From Fimenecus sp051881455 (lineage in GTDB: Bacteria; Bacillota; Clostridia; Oscillospirales; Acutalibacteraceae), in the NCBI GenBank assembly GCA_051881455.1, contig JBJEPX010000066.1, forward strand, positions 1 through 34,926: a stretch of 34,926 nucleotides of DNA, written 5' to 3'. This document shows positions 1 to 7,881 of this stretch, in pieces (the first letter of the stretch is position 1; each line of letters begins with the position of its first letter). Below the pieces are notes generated by a model, which saw only the letters and a list, made by a program, of their open reading frames with translations, was not told where the DNA came from and made no database searches. The position numbers and the translations under genes were made by a program.

Positions 1-1
1 C

Positions 2-61
2 GCAATGAGTATTGCAACGGAAAAAAGAGATACCACACTTTCCACAAAGGGGAGTCTTTGA
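2..61 (+). CDS. hisB: Imidazoleglycerol-phosphate dehydratase, C-terminal end only (partial)
   Basis: The reading frame open from the left edge ends at a TGA at 59-61 and encodes a tail finishing in STKGSL. HisB proteins typically end in a motif of this type (PSTKGxL), and the next genes are hisA, hisI and hisE, so this is most likely the last 19 residues of HisB, which converts imidazoleglycerol phosphate to imidazole-acetol phosphate. Only the tail is visible, so catalytic residues cannot be checked. The stop lies 3 nt before the hisA start, consistent with one operon. The short length keeps confidence moderate. Confidence 0.72.
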   Translation, partial: AMSIATEKRDTTLSTKGSL

Positions 62-64
62 TAA

Positions 65-781
65 ATGATAATTTTTCCCGCTATTGATATAAAGGATAGA
101 GAATGTGTAAGATTATATAAGGGCGATTTCGCTACAGCCGCAAAGGTTGCCGAAAGTTATATGGATACCGCTTTAAGTTTTAAAAAATCAGGCGCACAGT
201 GGATACATATGGTTGACCTTAACGGCGCTCTTAACGGCGAGCGGATAAACAGCGAAATTTTTATAGATGTTGCAAAAAACAGCGGTTTAAAGGTTGAGGT
301 GGGCGGCGGAATCCGTTCCATGCAGGATATTGCCTTTTATCTTGAAAAGGGAATAGAGCGTGTGATAATCGGCTCGGCGGCGCTTAAAAACCCCGATTTG
401 GTGAAAGAGGCGTGCCGTGAATACGGCGATAAAATCGCTGTGGGTATCGATGCTAAGGACGAAATGGTAGCCACCGAGGGCTGGACGGAAAAAAGCAATA
501 CCCATTATATTGACCTTGCAAAGGAAATGGAACAATTCGGTGTAAAGTATATTATCTTTACAGATATTGATTGCGACGGTATGCTTTCGGGACCGAATTT
601 GGAACAGCTTGTGAAGCTCAACGACGCCGTTTCATGTAATATTACAGCCAGCGGCGGAATTAAAGATATACGCCATATCAAGGCTTTGGAGGCGGCAGAG
701 CTGTACGGCGCCATATGCGGACGGTCTCTTTACAGCGGAACGCTCTCTCTTAGTGAGGCAGTAAAGGAATGTGAGGTGTAA
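65..781 (+). CDS. hisA: Phosphoribosylformimino-5-aminoimidazole carboxamide ribotide isomerase
   Basis: HisA catalyses the Amadori-type isomerisation of ProFAR to PRFAR in histidine synthesis. The 238-aa protein has the normal family length and a (beta/alpha)8 barrel pattern. Visible family features are the N-terminal FPAIDIKD with catalytic Asp8, the first phosphate loop GGGIRS near residue 79, the TDIDCDGML segment with the second catalytic Asp, and the ASGGI phosphate loop near residue 197. The SD sequence AAGGGGAG (47-54) lies about 10 nt before the ATG. It sits directly between hisB and hisI. In many Clostridia hisH and hisF flank hisA, but neither is present here. Confidence 0.96.
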   Translation: MIIFPAIDIKDRECVRLYKGDFATAAKVAESYMDTALSFKKSGAQWIHMVDLNGALNGERINSEIFIDVAKNSGLKVEVGGGIRSMQDIAFYLEKGIERVIIGSAALKNPDLVKEACREYGDKIAVGIDAKDEMVATEGWTEKSNTHYIDLAKEMEQFGVKYIIFTDIDCDGMLSGPNLEQLVKLNDAVSCNITASGGIKDIRHIKALEAAELYGAICGRSLYSGTLSLSEAVKECEV

Positions 782-785
782 AGCT

Positions 786-1100
786 TTGGAACTTGACAAG
801 TTTTTTGTAAAATCGGAGCTTATTCCTGCAATTATTCAAGAGGAAAAAACGGGCGAGGTGCTTGTGCTTGCCTATATGAATAAAGAGTCTATGGCAAAAA
901 CTCTCGAAACAGGCTATACTTGGTTTTGGAGCCGTTCTCGCCAAGAACTTTGGAATAAGGGTGCAACATCAGGACATCTTCAAAAAGTAGTTTCAATTCA
1001 CGGCGACTGTGACGACGACACATTGCTCATAAAAGTTGAGCAAACAGGTCCTGCCTGCCACACAGGCAGTAAATCTTGCTTTTTCAATAAGATAAAATAA
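786..1100 (+). CDS. hisI: Phosphoribosyl-AMP cyclohydrolase
   Basis: HisI opens the purine ring of phosphoribosyl-AMP, the third step of histidine synthesis. The protein carries the metal-binding DCDDD motif (residues 74-78) and the Cys residues of GPACHTG and SCF (about C91 and C98) that bind zinc in this family. I chose the TTG at 786, giving 104 aa, because GAGGTG (773-778) is placed 7 nt before it and the resulting MELDKFF start fits HisI N-termini. A GTG at 771 would add five residues and overlap hisA. Unlike HisIE fusions, the pyrophosphohydrolase is a separate gene just downstream. Confidence 0.94.
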   Translation: MELDKFFVKSELIPAIIQEEKTGEVLVLAYMNKESMAKTLETGYTWFWSRSRQELWNKGATSGHLQKVVSIHGDCDDDTLLIKVEQTGPACHTGSKSCFFNKIK

Positions 1101-1110
1101 GGTGAACAAA

Positions 1111-1437
1111 ATGAACGATACATTGCAAAATCTTTACGATACTATTATTTCAAGGCGTGAAAATCCCCAGGAGGGCTCATATACCTGCTATCTTTTCGAT
1201 AAAGGACTTGATAAAATCCTCAAAAAGGTAGGGGAGGAGTGCTCAGAAACCATTATTGCCGCTAAAAACGGCATTAAGGAGGACACTGTGGGCGAGATAA
1301 GCGACCTTATCTTCCACCTTTTCGTGATGATGGCAAACGAGGGTATATCCGTCCAAGATGTTATGGCGGAGCTTGATAAACGCAGTGAAAAAACAGGTAA
1401 TTTAAAAACTTTTCACCAAGTTGATAAAAATACCTGA
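1111..1437 (+). CDS. hisE: Phosphoribosyl-ATP pyrophosphatase
   Basis: HisE hydrolyses phosphoribosyl-ATP to phosphoribosyl-AMP, the step before HisI. The 108-aa protein is an all-alpha MazG-fold domain with the metal-coordinating pattern GEECSETIIAAKNG (E42, E43, E46) and GEISDL (E62, D65). The ATG at 1111 is preferred to the in-frame GTG at 1102 because AAGGTG (1099-1104) then serves as ribosome binding site at 6 nt. It lies 10 nt after hisI and 14 nt before the M20 peptidase gene, so all are probably one transcript. Confidence 0.95.
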   Translation: MNDTLQNLYDTIISRRENPQEGSYTCYLFDKGLDKILKKVGEECSETIIAAKNGIKEDTVGEISDLIFHLFVMMANEGISVQDVMAELDKRSEKTGNLKTFHQVDKNT

Positions 1438-1451
1438 TTGGGGGAGAACTT

Positions 1452-2918
1452 ATGATATTTCTTTGGATTGTTTTGGGGCTTTTAGGGCTGTTTATTGTTA
1501 TAACGCTTATCAGAGCCGCGTTTTTCAAGCCCGCAAAGGTTGAAACAACGCCCCTCACAGAGGAAAGCGTTGATATTGACCGTTATTGCACAAACCTTTG
1601 CGATGCAATTAAGATTAAGACGATTTCTAACTATGACCGCGATTTGGTTGATTGGGCGGAATTTGATAAATTCCACGCATTTTTAGAGGAACGCTATCCT
1701 CTAATTCATAAGACCATGACAAAAACAAAAATTGCCGATGCAAGCCTTGTTTTTAAGTGGGAGGGCACAGACCCTTCTCTTGACGGTATTGCTCTTTTAG
1801 GCCATCAGGATGTTGTGCCCATTGCAGAGGGAACGGAACAAGATTGGGAGCATCCGCCCTTTGACGGCGTGAATGACGGCGAATTTATCTGGGGCAGAGG
1901 CGCTATGGATATGAAAAACCATCTCATCGCCGTAATGGAAAGCGTTGAAGCGCTCATATCTGAGGGCTATCAGCCAAAGCGCACCGTTTACATATGTTTA
2001 GGCCATAATGAGGAGGTCGTTGCCGCTCCCGATAACGGTGCAAAGGCCATTGCTAAGTATTTTGAGGAACAGGGAGTGCACCTTGAAGCCGTCCTTGACG
2101 AGGGCGGAGCAATTCTCCCCGCAACGGTCAAGGGCGTTGTGGATTGTAACCTTGCAGGTGTTGGAATTGCCGAAAAAGGTAGCGTTAATTATAAAATCAG
2201 CGTAAACGCTAAGGGCGGGCATTCCTCACAGCCCCCCGAGCATACGGCTCTCGGTCACCTTGCAGATGTTATTAAGGATATTGAAAATCATCAGTTTAAG
2301 GCTACAATGCCCGATTTTGTTTATGATTTGTTTACCTCAATCGGAAAGCGCAGTACATATCCTGCAAAGCTTTTATTTTGCAACCTTTGGCTTTTAAAGC
2401 CTCTTGTGGTAAAGATTATGACAAAAATTCCCCCTGCCGCGTCACTTATCCGCACCTGTACGGCAGTTACCATGGCGCAGGGCAGTCCTCAGTTTAATGT
2501 GTTGCCGCAAAAAGCGTCAATAACCGTAAACTTCCGCACCATGCCGGGCGTTACCGTTAAAGATGTTGAACAGCATATTAAAGACAGCGTCCGCAACAAG
2601 AATATTGACATTGAATTTCTTGTGGGAAAGGAAGCCTCAAAGGTTTCGCCCACCGATTCCAAGGCATTTAAGGTAATCAAGGAGCTTTGCGAAAGCTCAA
2701 ACGAGAAGAATCTCGTTGCACCGTTCCTTGTAATGGGCGGTACGGACTCATATAACTATGAAAATGTGTGCGAAAATATTTACCGTTTTGCTCCCTTTGT
2801 TGTAAACACAGGACTTTTGCTTTGCACTCACGCTACAAACGAAAGGCTGCCCCTTGACAGTATTGAAGAAGCTCTCAAATTCTTTAAGCGTTATGTAAAA
2901 AGAATGACCGAAGATTAA
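1452..2918 (+). CDS. M20-family metallopeptidase with N-terminal membrane anchor (PM20D1/CPS1-like)
   Basis: A 488-aa zinc-dependent amidohydrolase. An N-terminal hydrophobic helix (about residues 3-20) followed by RAAFFK suggests a membrane anchor. Dimetal-site motifs of M20 are visible: GHQDVVP (H118, D120), WGRGAMDMKN (bridging D153), GHNEE (E187/E188), LDEGG (about D216) and a C-terminal CTHATNE histidine. The GGHSS segment marks the lid/dimerisation domain. Length and layout match the carboxypeptidase CPS1/PM20D1 branch rather than short DapE or ArgE enzymes. The natural substrate, a peptide or N-acyl amino acid, cannot be told from sequence. It follows hisE at 14 nt and is probably co-transcribed, although no link to histidine synthesis is known to me. 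Confidence 0.88.
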   Translation: MIFLWIVLGLLGLFIVITLIRAAFFKPAKVETTPLTEESVDIDRYCTNLCDAIKIKTISNYDRDLVDWAEFDKFHAFLEERYPLIHKTMTKTKIADASLVFKWEGTDPSLDGIALLGHQDVVPIAEGTEQDWEHPPFDGVNDGEFIWGRGAMDMKNHLIAVMESVEALISEGYQPKRTVYICLGHNEEVVAAPDNGAKAIAKYFEEQGVHLEAVLDEGGAILPATVKGVVDCNLAGVGIAEKGSVNYKISVNAKGGHSSQPPEHTALGHLADVIKDIENHQFKATMPDFVYDLFTSIGKRSTYPAKLLFCNLWLLKPLVVKIMTKIPPAASLIRTCTAVTMAQGSPQFNVLPQKASITVNFRTMPGVTVKDVEQHIKDSVRNKNIDIEFLVGKEASKVSPTDSKAFKVIKELCESSNEKNLVAPFLVMGGTDSYNYENVCENIYRFAPFVVNTGLLLCTHATNERLPLDSIEEALKFFKRYVKRMTED

Positions 2919-2939
2919 GCCTTTATTTTAATTTTACTA

Positions 2940-2968
2940 TTGAAATAAACAACACGGTATGGTATAAT
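2940..2968 (+). promoter_or_regulatory. Sigma-A promoter with extended -10, driving a short intergenic RNA
   Basis: TTGAAA (2940-2945), a 17-nt spacer and a perfect TATAAT (2963-2968), preceded by TGG that makes an extended -10. Predicted start is near 2975. The only gene downstream is convergent uxaC, so the promoter can only feed the short unit that ends at the terminator at 3024-3053. Confidence 0.72.
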
Positions 2969-2974
2969 AAGCCC

Positions 2975-3053
2975 GTAAATTCATGCGAAGCTTCCGGATT
3001 GTAACGAGTGGATTTACAAAAATCAGCCTCCCTTTTCGGGAGGCTGTGTTTTT
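2975..3053 (+). ncRNA. Candidate small structured RNA (about 80 nt)
   Basis: From the predicted start the transcript opens with GTAAATTCAT (2975-2984). This pairs with GTGGATTTAC (3008-3017) to form a 10-bp hairpin, including two G-U pairs. A short A-rich linker follows and then a strong intrinsic terminator. No ribosome binding site or convincing ORF is present. I do not recognise the RNA as any known family. Promoter, structured body and terminator in the right order support a stand-alone small RNA, but expression is inferred. Confidence 0.5.
3024..3053 (+). terminator. Intrinsic terminator, probably bidirectional
   Basis: A 9-bp perfect stem CAGCCTCCC/GGGAGGCTG (3024-3032 and 3038-3046) with a 5-nt loop is followed by TGTTTTTTT. 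A run of five A residues (3018-3022) precedes it, so it can also stop minus-strand transcripts of uxaC. It separates the histidine operon and the candidate small RNA from convergent uxaC. Confidence 0.9.
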
Positions 3054-3064
3054 TTGTATGCATT

Positions 3065-4465
3065 TTAAATTCCGAAATAATTTTTTGCGTTGTTAAAGGA
3101 AATATCCGCAACGATTTGTGAAAGAAAAGCAATATCGCAGGGATATTTGCCCTCCTCAACAAGGTCGCCTAAAAGCTCGCAGAGAATACGGCGGAAATAT
3201 TCGTGGCGGGGGTAAGATAAAAAGCTTCTTGAATCCGTAACCATTCCCACAAATTTGCCGAGAACGCCCAAGTTTGCAAGGGCTTTCATCTGCTGACGCA
3301 TACCGTCATAATTGTCGTTAAACCACCAAGCGGAGCCAAACTGGATTTTGGATTGCGCCTCGCTTGACTGGAAATTGCCAAGCATTGTGCCCAGAACATA
3401 ATTATCCTTGGGATTAAGGGTGAACAATACGGTTTTGGGAAGCGAACCTTTTACCTCCAAGGCGTCAAGATAACGGGAAAGTCCGTGTGCCAAACGGTAA
3501 TCGTCAACGGAGTCAAAGCCTGTGTCGGGCCCGAGCAAATTAAACATTTTTGTGTTATTGTTTCTCATTGCGCCGAAATGAAGCTCCATCACCCAGCCAC
3601 GCTTTGCATACTGCTCGCCGAAGAACATGAGCAGTGCGGTGCGGTACATATCAAGCTCTTTAACGGTGAAAGTACCGTGAGAGAGCGCCTTTTTGAAAAT
3701 TTCTTCAAGCTGCTCGTCCGTTGCAGGCTCAAAGGGACAGTAAGCAAGGGCATGGTCACTTGCTCGGCAGCCCATTTCATCGAAAAACTCAATTCTCTTT
3801 TCAAGGGCGTGAAGCAGAGATGCAAAGCTGTCGATTTGCATATGGTTGGCTTTTTCCATTGCCTCAATCCATGGAATAAACACATCGCTTTCAATCAGGA
3901 AGGATTTATCGGGACGGAAAGCGGGAATCACCTTGCATTTAAAGGAACTGTCCGCCGCTAAGAGCTTGTGGTATTCAAGGCTGTCCGCCGCGTCGTCCGT
4001 TGTGCAAACGCAGGCAACATTTGACTTTTCAATAAGCTCGCGGGGAGTAAAACCGCCTGCTTCAATTTTTGCGTTGCACTTCTCCCATATGGAGGGTGCG
4101 GATTTTGGGCTTAACGGCTCGTAAATGTCAAAATATCTCTGCAATTCCAGATGAGTCCAGTGATAAAGAGGATTACCGATGCAGTAGGGGAGCGTTTCCG
4201 CGTATTTCAGGAATTTTTCGTATCCCGTGCTGTCGCCCGTTATGAATTTTTCATCAATACCGTATGAGCGCATGGCTCTCCATTTGTAATGGTCGCCGCC
4301 GAGCCAAAGCTCTGCAATATCGGCAGGCTTGCGGTTTTCGTAAATCTCTTTCGGGGACAAATGACAGTGCCAGTCAAAAATCGGCGTATCCTTTGCACCG
4401 TAATTGTATATTTCCTGCGCTGTATCAGTGGTCAGCAGAAAATCGTCGTTCATAAAAGCTTTCAT
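3065..4465 (-). CDS. uxaC: Glucuronate (uronate) isomerase
   Basis: UxaC isomerises D-glucuronate to D-fructuronate and D-galacturonate to D-tagaturonate in hexuronate catabolism. The 466-aa length is normal for the family. The N-terminal FDWHCHLSP carries the metal-binding H33-x-H35 pair of the amidohydrolase-like barrel. The AELWLGGDHYKWRAMR segment and the C-terminal VGMVTDSRSFLSYPRHEYFRR block are characteristic. The ATG at 4465 is chosen over the GTG at 4474 because AAGGTG is then the ribosome binding site at 6 nt. It stands alone between two plus-strand units. No uxuA, kdgK, kdgA or transporter gene is adjacent, so the rest of the pathway must be elsewhere. Confidence 0.96.
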   Translation of the reverse strand: MKAFMNDDFLLTTDTAQEIYNYGAKDTPIFDWHCHLSPKEIYENRKPADIAELWLGGDHYKWRAMRSYGIDEKFITGDSTGYEKFLKYAETLPYCIGNPLYHWTHLELQRYFDIYEPLSPKSAPSIWEKCNAKIEAGGFTPRELIEKSNVACVCTTDDAADSLEYHKLLAADSSFKCKVIPAFRPDKSFLIESDVFIPWIEAMEKANHMQIDSFASLLHALEKRIEFFDEMGCRASDHALAYCPFEPATDEQLEEIFKKALSHGTFTVKELDMYRTALLMFFGEQYAKRGWVMELHFGAMRNNNTKMFNLLGPDTGFDSVDDYRLAHGLSRYLDALEVKGSLPKTVLFTLNPKDNYVLGTMLGNFQSSEAQSKIQFGSAWWFNDNYDGMRQQMKALANLGVLGKFVGMVTDSRSFLSYPRHEYFRRILCELLGDLVEEGKYPCDIAFLSQIVADISFNNAKNYFGI

Positions 4466-4507
4466 CAGAATCACCTTGCCATTATATTAAATACATCTGT
4501 TTTCATC

Positions 4508-4513
4508 ATTGTA
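4508..4513 (-). promoter_or_regulatory. uxaC: -10 element of the putative uxaC promoter
   Basis: On the minus strand, TGATACAAT gives an extended -10 (TACAAT at 4508-4513) about 43 nt upstream of the uxaC start. The -35 region is poor (GTGCTT-like), which may point to activator dependence. I saw no clear operator palindrome. Confidence 0.45.
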
Positions 4514-4597
4514 TCATATTTTTCGGGAAAAGCACATACTTAAATTAAAATTTACGATTTTGTAATTGTTTTGTCACCTAAGAAAGCCAACATACTA

Positions 4598-4626
4598 TTG
4601 AAATAAGCGGCGTAATATGTTACAAT
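4598..4626 (+). promoter_or_regulatory. Sigma-A promoter of yebC
   Basis: TTGAAA (4598-4603), 17-nt spacer, TACAAT (4621-4626), about 35 nt before the yebC start codon. The 14 nt around the -35 (4593-4606) are identical to those around the -35 of the intergenic RNA promoter (2935-2948). It may drive yebC and the polysaccharide genes behind it, since no other promoter was seen before 16600. Confidence 0.7.
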
Positions 4627-4660
4627 AAAACGAATTATATTGATTTTCAGAGGTAATTTT

Positions 4661-5401
4661 ATGTCAGGACATTCAAAGTGGAGTACAATCAAAAGAAAAA
4701 AAGAAAAAACCGATAACGCCAGAGCAAAGGTGTTTACCAAAATCGGCAGAGAAATTGCCGTTGCGGTTAAAGAGGGCGGCCCCGACCCCGCGGGCAACTC
4801 AAAGCTTAAAGATGTAATCGCAAAGGCAAAGGCGAACAATGTTCCCAACGATAATATCGAAAGAATTATCAAAAAAGCGGCGGGCGACGGCAGTGCAGAC
4901 AACTACGAGGAAATCGTTTATGAGGGCTACGGTCCTTCGGGAATTGCGGTAATTGTTGAAACTCTTACCGATAACCGGAACAGAACTGCCGCAGATGTTC
5001 GTCACTATTTTGATAAATACGGCGGAAATATGGGGCAGAGCGGCTGCGTTTCCTTTATGTTCAGCCGTCAGGGCGTTATTCTTTTTGAAAAAGAGGGTAT
5101 TGATGAGGACAAGCTTATGGAGGACGCTTTGGAAGCAGGCGCCGTTGATTTCATAACAGACGATGAAATTTACGATGTACGCACCGAGCCGTCAGATATG
5201 GGCGCAGTTCGCGATGACCTTGAAGCCAAGGGCTATACCTTTGTATCGGCAGAGGTGGAGTATGTTCCTTCAACCTACACAACTCTTTCCAACCCCGACG
5301 ATATTAAGAATATGGGCAAGATGCTTGAAATGTTTGAGGACAACGACGATGTCCAGAATGTTTACCATAACTGGGAAAACGAGGACGATTACGAGGGTTA
5401 A
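4661..5401 (+). CDS. yebC: YebC/PmpR family protein
   Basis: The 246-aa protein begins MSGHSKWSTIKRKKEKTD, the hallmark start of the YebC family, and has the normal length. Members have been described as DNA-binding regulators and, more recently, as factors easing ribosome stalling at proline-rich stretches. Sequence alone does not decide between these roles. The N-terminal basic helical domain is followed by the alpha/beta domains with EEIVYEGYGPSG near residue 85. The ATG at 4661 is used because AGAGGT lies just upstream and the family start is exact. It is followed at 38 nt by the glycosyltransferase cluster and may be transcribed with it. Confidence 0.95.
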   Translation: MSGHSKWSTIKRKKEKTDNARAKVFTKIGREIAVAVKEGGPDPAGNSKLKDVIAKAKANNVPNDNIERIIKKAAGDGSADNYEEIVYEGYGPSGIAVIVETLTDNRNRTAADVRHYFDKYGGNMGQSGCVSFMFSRQGVILFEKEGIDEDKLMEDALEAGAVDFITDDEIYDVRTEPSDMGAVRDDLEAKGYTFVSAEVEYVPSTYTTLSNPDDIKNMGKMLEMFEDNDDVQNVYHNWENEDDYEG

Positions 5402-5439
5402 TATTACCGTTACCCTAGATTTCCAAGGGAAGTGTTCTT

Positions 5440-6651
5440 TTGAAAATACTGATGGTTTCACAGCATTTTTATCCCGATAATTTCAGGGTAAACGATATTG
5501 TGAGAATGCTCGCTGAAAAAGGTCACAGCGTCACGGTGCTGACTTCACTGCCCGATTACGCAAGCGGCAAAGTGCCTGCTGATTGCAAAGGCTTGAAAAA
5601 CAGGAAAATAAACTGGAACGGTGCAACGGTTATCCGCTGTTTTTCCATTGCTCGAAGAAGCGGACTGATTTTCAGAGCACTGAATTACTTTTCCTTTTTC
5701 CTTTCTTCAACCGTAAAGGCGCGCCGCCTTAAAGAAAAATTTGATGTTGTTATGTGCTATCAGACCTCTCCCGTGCTTATGGCTAACGGTGCAAGAGCGG
5801 CGGCGAAAAAGCAAGGAATACCGTTTTTCCTTTATTGCCTTGATTTGTGGCCCGAATCACTTAAAGCGTGGCATGTGGGCGAGGGTAACCCTTTATTTAA
5901 GCTTATGAGCCGTTATTCCCGTGGTATTTATAACAGTGCCGACAGAGTGGGTGTAACCTCCGAACCGTTTATTGATTATCTTCACGAGGTAAACGGCGTA
6001 CCGAAAGAAAAGCTTTTCTATATTCCTCAGCATGCCGAATCCCTTGATTTGGAACCGAAAGAGAGAAACGGAAATGTTGTTTTTGCCTTCGGCGGCAATA
6101 TAGGCAGTGTTCAGAATATCGAATGTATTATAAAGGCCGTGGGCGAAATAAAGGATGTACCCGGTTTCAGCGTTGAAATATACGGTGACGGAAGCGAGCT
6201 CCAAAATTGCAAGGCGCTTTCTGAAAAGATGGGTACGGATAAGATAATAACATTTTTCGGCAGAGTGGACAGAGAGACTCTGGCAGAAAAATATAAAAAT
6301 GCAGACGCATTCTTGTTAACTTTAAAGCCCGAGGGCATAATCGGCCAAACCTTGCCTGCAAAGCTTCAGGAGTATATGTCGGGCAACAGACCTGTTATCG
6401 CATCTATTGAGGGCGCGGCGCAAAAGGTTATAGGAGAGTCAAAATGCGGAGTTTGCGTTCCTGCCGACGATTATTCTGCGCTGGCGGCGGCTATGAAGAA
6501 TTTTATCCTAAACGGAGAAGAATTTGAAGGCTGTGCTCAAAACGGCAAGGAGTATTTCCTTAAATATTTTACGGTAGAAAAGTTTATTGCCGACCTTGAA
6601 AATCATTTTGAGGAACTCGTTTCGGCGTCACCTAACGGAGAAAAGCAATGA
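5440..6651 (+). CDS. Glycosyltransferase family 4 (WbuB-like)
   Basis: A 403-aa two-domain (GT-B) retaining glycosyltransferase that moves a sugar from a nucleotide donor to a lipid-linked oligosaccharide on the cytoplasmic membrane face. The N-terminal MKILMVSQHFYPDNFRVND and the DLWPESLKAW segment are typical of WbuB-like enzymes. The donor-binding region contains FGRVDRETLAEKYKNADAFLLTL and, near residue 297, EGIIGQTLPAKLQEYMSG with the conserved glutamates. The start is TTG with AAGGGAAG about 6 nt upstream. The donor sugar cannot be predicted. The gene overlaps the next one by 4 nt (ATGA), indicating translational coupling. Confidence 0.88.
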   Translation: MKILMVSQHFYPDNFRVNDIVRMLAEKGHSVTVLTSLPDYASGKVPADCKGLKNRKINWNGATVIRCFSIARRSGLIFRALNYFSFFLSSTVKARRLKEKFDVVMCYQTSPVLMANGARAAAKKQGIPFFLYCLDLWPESLKAWHVGEGNPLFKLMSRYSRGIYNSADRVGVTSEPFIDYLHEVNGVPKEKLFYIPQHAESLDLEPKERNGNVVFAFGGNIGSVQNIECIIKAVGEIKDVPGFSVEIYGDGSELQNCKALSEKMGTDKIITFFGRVDRETLAEKYKNADAFLLTLKPEGIIGQTLPAKLQEYMSGNRPVIASIEGAAQKVIGESKCGVCVPADDYSALAAAMKNFILNGEEFEGCAQNGKEYFLKYFTVEKFIADLENHFEELVSASPNGEKQ

Positions 6652-7835
6652 AAATACTTCAAATTAACTCGGTGTGCGGTTTCGGCAGTACAGGCAGAAT
6701 AGCCGTCCAAATACAAAAAGCGGTTGAGAATAACGGCGGTGAGGGCGTTATCGCTTTCGGCAGAGGCGAGGCCCCCGACGGTGTTAATTCCTATAAAATA
6801 AACAGCGATATTGATGTAAAGCTTCACGGTGCTTTCTCAAGAATAACCGACAGGCAGGGCTTTTATTCAAAGGGAGCAACACGCCGCCTCGTAAGCTTTA
6901 TTAAAGAATATAATCCCGATGTGATTCATCTTCATAATATCCACGGATATTATCTTAACGCAAAAATATTGTTTAATTTTCTTGCAGAGTACGGCAAGCC
7001 TGTTGTATGGACTCTCCATGACTGTTGGGCATTTACGGGGCATTGCTCATATTTTTCATATGAGGGCTGTGATAAGTGGAAAAGCGGCTGTTATTCCTGC
7101 CCGCTTAAAAATGAGTATCCCGCAAGCCTTCTTATGGATAATTCAAAAAAGAATTATGATGAAAAGAAGCAGCTTTTCACAGCTTTAAAAAATGCTGTAA
7201 TCGTAACGCCGTCAAAGTGGCTCGGTGGAATTGTAAAGGAGTCTTTTCTGGGCAAGTTTCCCGTAAAGGTGATATATAACGGAGTTGATCTTGATTGCTT
7301 TAAGCCCACAGAAGGCGATTTTAAAGAGAAATACGGCATTGAAGATAAAAAAATCGTATTAGGCGTTGCAAGTGTTTGGGAAAAAAGAAAAGGCCTTAAT
7401 GATTTCTTTAAATTGAACAAAATAATCGACGATGAATATAAAATCGTGCTTGTGGGGCTTAATGACGCTCAGATTTCCGAATTGCCTGAGGGCATTATTG
7501 GAATAAAGAGGACAAGCAGTGCCCGTGAGCTTGCCGAAATATATACTGCGGCAGATGTGTTTGTCAATACAACATATGAGGATAATTATCCTACAACCAA
7601 TTTAGAGGCGCTTTCCTGCGGCACGCCTGTTGTAACATATAACACGGGCGGAAGTCCCGAAAGCGTTGCGGAGGGTAACGGCTTTACAGTACCGCAGGGC
7701 GATGTGAACGCAATTGCAGAGTTCTTGCCAAAGGCAGTAGAACTGAAAGTTGTTACCAACGGCGAATTCAGCGCCTCCATAAAATACGAGGAATACGTTT
7801 CTCTGTATAAAGAAATAATTTCAAATAGTAATTAG
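6648..7835 (+). CDS. Glycosyltransferase family 4
   Basis: A 395-aa GT-B enzyme. Its N-terminal domain shows MKILQINSVCGFGSTGRI and a Cys/His-rich stretch starting HDCWAFTGHCSY and ending GCYSCP, seen in a GT4 subgroup of exopolysaccharide synthesis. The C-terminal domain has VTPSKWL, VIYNGVD and the donor-site EDNYPTTNLE (about residues 309-318). It likely adds one sugar of the repeat unit. The start ATG overlaps the stop of the preceding gene, so the two are translated together. The 46-nt gap after it carries the ribosome binding site of the LicD gene but no terminator. Confidence 0.88.
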   Translation: MKILQINSVCGFGSTGRIAVQIQKAVENNGGEGVIAFGRGEAPDGVNSYKINSDIDVKLHGAFSRITDRQGFYSKGATRRLVSFIKEYNPDVIHLHNIHGYYLNAKILFNFLAEYGKPVVWTLHDCWAFTGHCSYFSYEGCDKWKSGCYSCPLKNEYPASLLMDNSKKNYDEKKQLFTALKNAVIVTPSKWLGGIVKESFLGKFPVKVIYNGVDLDCFKPTEGDFKEKYGIEDKKIVLGVASVWEKRKGLNDFFKLNKIIDDEYKIVLVGLNDAQISELPEGIIGIKRTSSARELAEIYTAADVFVNTTYEDNYPTTNLEALSCGTPVVTYNTGGSPESVAEGNGFTVPQGDVNAIAEFLPKAVELKVVTNGEFSASIKYEEYVSLYKEIISNSN

Positions 7836-7881
7836 GCTTTTACCGATTTTTAATCGTGACGGAAAGATTTCGGAGGTCATT

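Noticed and set aside
3001..3062. A short peptide starting at the ATG near 2983 in the candidate small RNA
   Set aside because: No ribosome binding site, and the frame runs through the terminator hairpin into uxaC antisense.
3485..3961. Plus-strand frame of 158 codons opposite uxaC
   Set aside because: Antisense shadow of a well-conserved gene, without ribosome binding site or promoter.
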